This document shows, in pieces, positions 6,607 to 9,104 of a stretch of DNA of 9,104 bases. The DNA is taken from NCBI GenBank assembly GCA_947177435.1, contig CAMWUM010000058.1, forward strand, positions 1 through 9,104. The letters are read 5' to 3'. The stretch comes from an uncultured Muribaculaceae bacterium (lineage in GTDB: Bacteria > Bacteroidota > Bacteroidia > Bacteroidales > Muribaculaceae). Every line of letters begins with the position of its first letter. Position 1 is the first letter of the stretch. Made by a program: the position numbers and the translations under genes. A model generated the notes under the pieces. The model searched no databases, was not told the origin of the DNA, and worked only from the letters and a program-made list of their open reading frames with translations.

Positions 6607-6737
6607 TGTGCCTTATCGTTTGCAATCATGACAGCCAACCGCCCAATTTCATTACCCACCCCGCAAATTTTTTCATATACGAACTAATGTGGGGCGGTGG
6701 ACGTTAGAAAATAAACGTTTCAAGTATTAAGGATATT
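6607..6737. promoter_or_regulatory. Divergent promoter region, sigma gene / porin gene
   Basis: These 131 bases must hold the promoters of both the sigma operon (leftward) and the porin (rightward). An AT-rich block lies at 6663-6685. I found no full TTTG / TAnnTTTG pair in either direction; the best minus-strand partial (AAAATTTG, near 6664-6671) has no -33 partner at the right spacing. This leaves room for an ECF-type promoter of unknown consensus. A small inverted repeat, ACGTT (6701-6705) and AACGT (6714-6718), sits just upstream of the porin start and may be chance. Confidence 0.5.
6729..6733 (+). promoter_or_regulatory. Possible ribosome binding site of the porin
   Basis: AAGGA lies four bases before the ATG at 6738. 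Shine-Dalgarno sites are usually weak in Bacteroidetes and none is evident before the other starts here, so this one may be real or accidental. It agrees with the start that gives a signal peptide. Confidence 0.35.
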
Positions 6738-8075
6738 ATGAAGAGAAGGAATTTTATGGCTATTTTGGCGGCGTCGGCTTTTTGCTGGGCGTCGGGCCAG
6801 ACCGTGGACAGCATCCACCATGCGCCGGTCAATGCTGAGCAGCAGCAGATCGAGGATCTAAAGCACAGCCAGCGGCTGGTGATGTTTGGCAGCGAAGACG
6901 AAAAGGTGGGCGACGACTCGATTAGAGAACTTATTGATAAGTTCTACGTAGACCAGTACCGCCATTTCCAGGACCCGCAGGCGCCTTACTTCCTGATGAT
7001 GAGCCGCGACGCCACGTTGGCCATGGGCATCGGCGGCGCCGTGCGTATGCGCGGTTGGTACGATTTCGATGGCTCAGTGCCCTATAATGGCTTCATCCCC
7101 TACACCATACCCGTGCCCGCCAACCCGATGATGCGCCGCAAGCTCGACGCCACTCCGGCCGGTACGGCACTTTTTTTCCGCATCATAGGTGTCAACAAGG
7201 CGTTGGGCGATTTCCAGGCCTACATCCAGGGCTCGTTTGACGGCGGCCCCGACGGCAGGCAGTTCAAGATCAAGAAATCATACGTCACCATCAACGAGTG
7301 GACCATCGGCTACACCACCAGCACATTCTCTGACATAGCGGCTAACCCGCCCGTCATCGACGCGCAGGGCCCGTGCGGCCAGGTCAACAACACGTCGGTG
7401 CTTCTGCAATGGCGCCACCCGATAAAGGACCGTTGGGTGGTGGCTGCCTCGGCCGAATTCCCCAAATCGACTATTATGGCCGACAACAAAAGCACGGCCG
7501 AACTGCGCGACTGGCTGCCCGACATCGTGGCTTACGCCCAATGGCAATGGGCAGGGGGCGCCGGCCATGCGCGCCTATCGGGCCTGGCCCGAGCCGTGCC
7601 CTACCGCGACCTGCTGGCCGGGGCCAACCGCACGAAGTTCGGCTTCGGCATGCAAGCCTCTGGCGTTATCCCCGTTGACTATAACTGGACGATTTATGCC
7701 TCGGCAGTGGGCGGACGCGGTTGTGAGTCCTACCTCAACGACCTGATGGTTACCACTATCGACCTTATGCCCACGCCCGGACGCGCCGGCAGCATGTATG
7801 CCCCCTGGTGTTACGGGCTGACTGCCGCCGTGAAGTATAACATACGGCCCAACCTGTTCGTGTCGATGGCTGCCAGCGAGTCGCGGCTTATGGCTCGCTC
7901 GGGTGTGGCTCCTGACGAATACAAGTACGGACTCTACGGCCTGGCCAACGTCATCTGGAACATGTCGCCTCGCCTGCAAGTCGGAGCCGAGTACCTGATG
8001 GGCATGCGCAAGAACTTCAACGGCGAGCACGCCGGAGCCAAGCGCATCAACCTCCTCTTCCAGTTCAGTTTCTAA
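6738..8075 (+). CDS. DcaP-like trimeric outer-membrane porin
   Basis: A 445-residue outer-membrane protein. Residues 1-20 are a signal peptide (basic MKRR, hydrophobic AILAASAFCW, cleavage after ASG). A helical N-terminal segment follows (EQQQIEDLKHSQRL and DDSIRELIDKFYVDQY, about 34-74). The DcaP family often has an N-terminal coiled coil, which this may replace. The barrel starts near 80 with FLMMSRDATLAMGIGGAVRMRGWYDF. The segment KSYVTINEWTIGYTTSTFSDI, then PPVIDAQGP (180-212), matches the DcaP pattern of an inward-folded loop (in Proteobacteria, WLAGQTWSTFMD then DFGGP). The protein ends in LLFQFSF, with the C-terminal Phe typical of outer-membrane barrels. Acinetobacter DcaP takes up small anionic substrates, but the substrate here is unknown. 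It is monocistronic, diverges from the ECF sigma gene and is followed by a repeat and a terminator. Confidence 0.87.
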   Translation: MKRRNFMAILAASAFCWASGQTVDSIHHAPVNAEQQQIEDLKHSQRLVMFGSEDEKVGDDSIRELIDKFYVDQYRHFQDPQAPYFLMMSRDATLAMGIGGAVRMRGWYDFDGSVPYNGFIPYTIPVPANPMMRRKLDATPAGTALFFRIIGVNKALGDFQAYIQGSFDGGPDGRQFKIKKSYVTINEWTIGYTTSTFSDIAANPPVIDAQGPCGQVNNTSVLLQWRHPIKDRWVVAASAEFPKSTIMADNKSTAELRDWLPDIVAYAQWQWAGGAGHARLSGLARAVPYRDLLAGANRTKFGFGMQASGVIPVDYNWTIYASAVGGRGCESYLNDLMVTTIDLMPTPGRAGSMYAPWCYGLTAAVKYNIRPNLFVSMAASESRLMARSGVAPDEYKYGLYGLANVIWNMSPRLQVGAEYLMGMRKNFNGEHAGAKRINLLFQFSF

Positions 8076-8088
8076 CATGTAGATGTAA

Positions 8089-8179
8089 GAAAGTAGGGAC
8101 GCACGGCCCGTGCGTCCGTCACTAGCATTGGTAATCAGCATATTGCGGTCGGACGCACGAACCGTACGTCCCTACATTC
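8089..8179. repeat. Imperfect inverted repeat of palindromic units (REP/MITE-like)
   Basis: Two 30-base arms (8089-8118 and 8150-8179) are reverse complements with four mismatches, separated by 31 bases. The core 26 bases (8093-8118 and 8150-8175) differ at three. The left arm is itself a palindrome: GGACGCACGG, one base, CCGTGCGTCC (8097-8117). The right arm keeps the same shape with two disrupted pairs (8151-8171). This nested symmetry is that of intergenic REP/BIME-type units or a small MITE remnant. There is no ORF inside. It could also act as an RNA hairpin in the porin 3' UTR. Confidence 0.85.
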
Positions 8180-8216
8180 AACGCGATTTTGACTTCTGGC
8201 ACACCTGCATACAAAT

Positions 8217-8243
8217 AAAGCGCCCCATTGAGGGCGCTTTTAT
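8217..8243. terminator. Bidirectional intrinsic terminator between convergent genes
   Basis: A 9-bp perfect stem (8217-8225 with 8232-8240, AAAGCGCCC and GGGCGCTTT) has a 6-base loop. The plus strand continues TTTTAT, and the minus strand reads GCGCTTTATTTG. It can therefore stop the porin transcript from the left and the acidic membrane-protein transcript from the right, which fits its place between two convergent genes. Confidence 0.83.
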
Positions 8244-8261
8244 CGTATATGTCTGTGAGTT

Positions 8262-9104
8262 TTACTCCATTGCGTAGTCGTAGGGGTCGTTGTTTTCGTA
8301 TCCGGGGAGGTTGCCGACCTGGGCCTGGGTGAGGTTGCTGTCTGAGATGTCGACGATTTCGTCGTCGGAGATCTCGCCGTTGTCGTCGAAGTCGGATACG
8401 AGATAGTCGTAGGTGCCGTCGTTGTCGACATCGGCGAGCATGGCCACGTCGTCGCCGTTGGTGATGTATGCCACGGTCATGTCAGACTCGGGATCGTACT
8501 CCTGGCTGATGAGCATGATTTCGGGATCTTCGTCCTCCGTGACAACGGCCACTTCATTGGGGTTGGTGACTATGGGGTCGATTGTGGGCTGCTCAGCTAC
8601 GAGGGTTTCCTCGGCGGGAGCATGGTAGTGGAAGCTCGACGAGAAGGCGAGCTGGTCTTCATGGGACATAGAGTTCCACTCGTCGGCAGTGTAAGTACCG
8701 AAGATGTTGCCGTGCCATACGAATACGCCACCGGCACCTACGTCCTCGCGTGCGGCTTCGAATGCCTCGGCAAACGACATGTTGTCGTTGACTGCGAACG
8801 ACTGGTGCACAGCCGAAGGATCGAACGAAACGGCCACAACCTCGGAGGTATCCTCTTCGATTACATCAACGACCTCTTCCTCTTCCTGCTGTTCCTCGTC
8901 GGTTACATCATCATCTTCGTTCTCGGGCTCGACCTCGGGGAGGGGAGTGGGTTCGTCATGCTGATTTACGAGTGCGTAAGCGCCAAAACCAAGTCCGCCG
9001 AACACGAGGGCCGAGCCGCCGGCGATGGGAGCAATCATCCAAGCCTTAGACTTCGGCTGAGCAGGCTGGGGAGCGAAAGGATTGTTGGCGGGGGTGCCGG
9101 GGGT
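8262..9104 (-). CDS. Acidic single-pass membrane protein with WHG module and EF-hand-like loop (N-terminus outside window)
   Basis: The frame stays open from the stop at 8262-8264 to the right edge, so the ATG at 9038 is probably internal. The 22 codons before it read as a Pro-rich linker (TPGTPANNPFAPQP) and a basic KSK that flow into the membrane helix. In the visible 280 residues, 22-46 are a Gly/Ala-rich transmembrane helix (WMIAPIAGGSALVFGGLGFG). Residues 50-87 are a Glu/Asp-rich linker. About 107-161 hold a compact module: FAEAFEAAREDVGAGGVFVWHGNIFGTYTADEWNSMS and a final FHYH. A calcium-type repeat follows: DVDNDG (225-230), and a canonical 12-residue EF-hand loop DFDDNGEISDDE (238-249). 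The positive-inside rule places the acidic part in the periplasm. I recall the WHG/TYTAEEWNxM module from other uncharacterised Bacteroidales proteins, but know no function. The start and the true length are not visible. Confidence 0.78.
   Translation of the reverse strand, partial: TPGTPANNPFAPQPAQPKSKAWMIAPIAGGSALVFGGLGFGAYALVNQHDEPTPLPEVEPENEDDDVTDEEQQEEEEVVDVIEEDTSEVVAVSFDPSAVHQSFAVNDNMSFAEAFEAAREDVGAGGVFVWHGNIFGTYTADEWNSMSHEDQLAFSSSFHYHAPAEETLVAEQPTIDPIVTNPNEVAVVTEDEDPEIMLISQEYDPESDMTVAYITNGDDVAMLADVDNDGTYDYLVSDFDDNGEISDDEIVDISDSNLTQAQVGNLPGYENNDPYDYAME

Noticed and set aside
6664..6671. AAAATTTG on the minus strand as a -7 box for the sigma gene
   Set aside because: It matches five of six conserved positions but has no TTTG at 19-23 bases upstream.
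8089..8179. Inverted repeat as a CRISPR fragment
   Set aside because: The two copies are inverted, not direct, there is only one spacer-sized gap, and no cas gene is present.
8352..8432. Calcium-type Asp repeats as a dockerin domain
   Set aside because: Only one full EF-hand loop and one short DxDxDG are present, without the duplicated helices of dockerins, and the protein is membrane-anchored with no cohesin context.
9036..9038. ATG at 9038 as the true start of the acidic membrane protein
   Set aside because: The frame is open to the window edge, and the preceding 22 codons form a sensible Pro-rich, Lys-containing flank of the membrane helix.

Overview
The window looks like a chromosomal segment from a GC-rich member of the Bacteroidales, possibly a Muribaculaceae-like gut commensal. 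The evidence is the protein families: a short DcaP-like porin, a Bacteroidetes-type ECF sigma factor, a CarboxypepD_reg-less outer-membrane beta-barrel receptor, and a MurF start that resembles the MurF-Alr fusions of this order. A textbook Bacteroidetes promoter (TTTG, 19 bp, TAATTTTG) supports this. The genus is inference; the order is well supported.

Layout, left to right. (A) Positions 1-2359, minus strand, read right to left: topB (DNA topoisomerase III), then a 51-residue single-pass Cys-rich protein at 150-305, then the first 51 codons of a murF(-alr) gene that leaves the window on the left. Both junctions are 4-base ATGA overlaps, so the three genes are almost certainly one transcript. 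(B) Positions 2456-6606, minus strand: a compact four-gene operon of ECF sigma factor, single-pass probable anti-sigma factor, secreted protein of unknown function, and outer-membrane beta-barrel receptor. Two of its junctions are ATGA overlaps and the third is a 19-bp gap. It ends at a strong hairpin whose T-run is also the -33 box of the topB promoter. (C) A 131-bp divergent spacer, then a plus-strand DcaP-like porin (6738-8075). (D) Positions 8076-8261: a 30-bp imperfect inverted repeat made of self-palindromic arms, followed by a bidirectional terminator. (E) Positions 8262-9104, minus strand: the C-terminal 280 residues of a membrane-anchored acidic protein with an uncharacterised WHG module and an EF-hand-like loop. 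Its N-terminus lies beyond the right edge.

How they fit together: the sigma/anti-sigma pair probably senses an envelope or substrate signal and drives its own operon, which delivers a periplasmic or surface protein and an outer-membrane receptor. The porin that diverges from the sigma gene is a candidate member of the same regulon, but no shared promoter motif could be recognised. The topB-murF block is housekeeping (DNA decatenation and peptidoglycan precursor synthesis). No CRISPR array, tRNA, rRNA, insertion sequence or phage gene was seen. The best candidates for undescribed biology are the four-gene ECF/beta-barrel operon, the small Cys-rich protein coupled between topB and murF, the acidic WHG/EF-hand membrane protein, and the fused terminator/promoter that should give a nearly leaderless topB mRNA.
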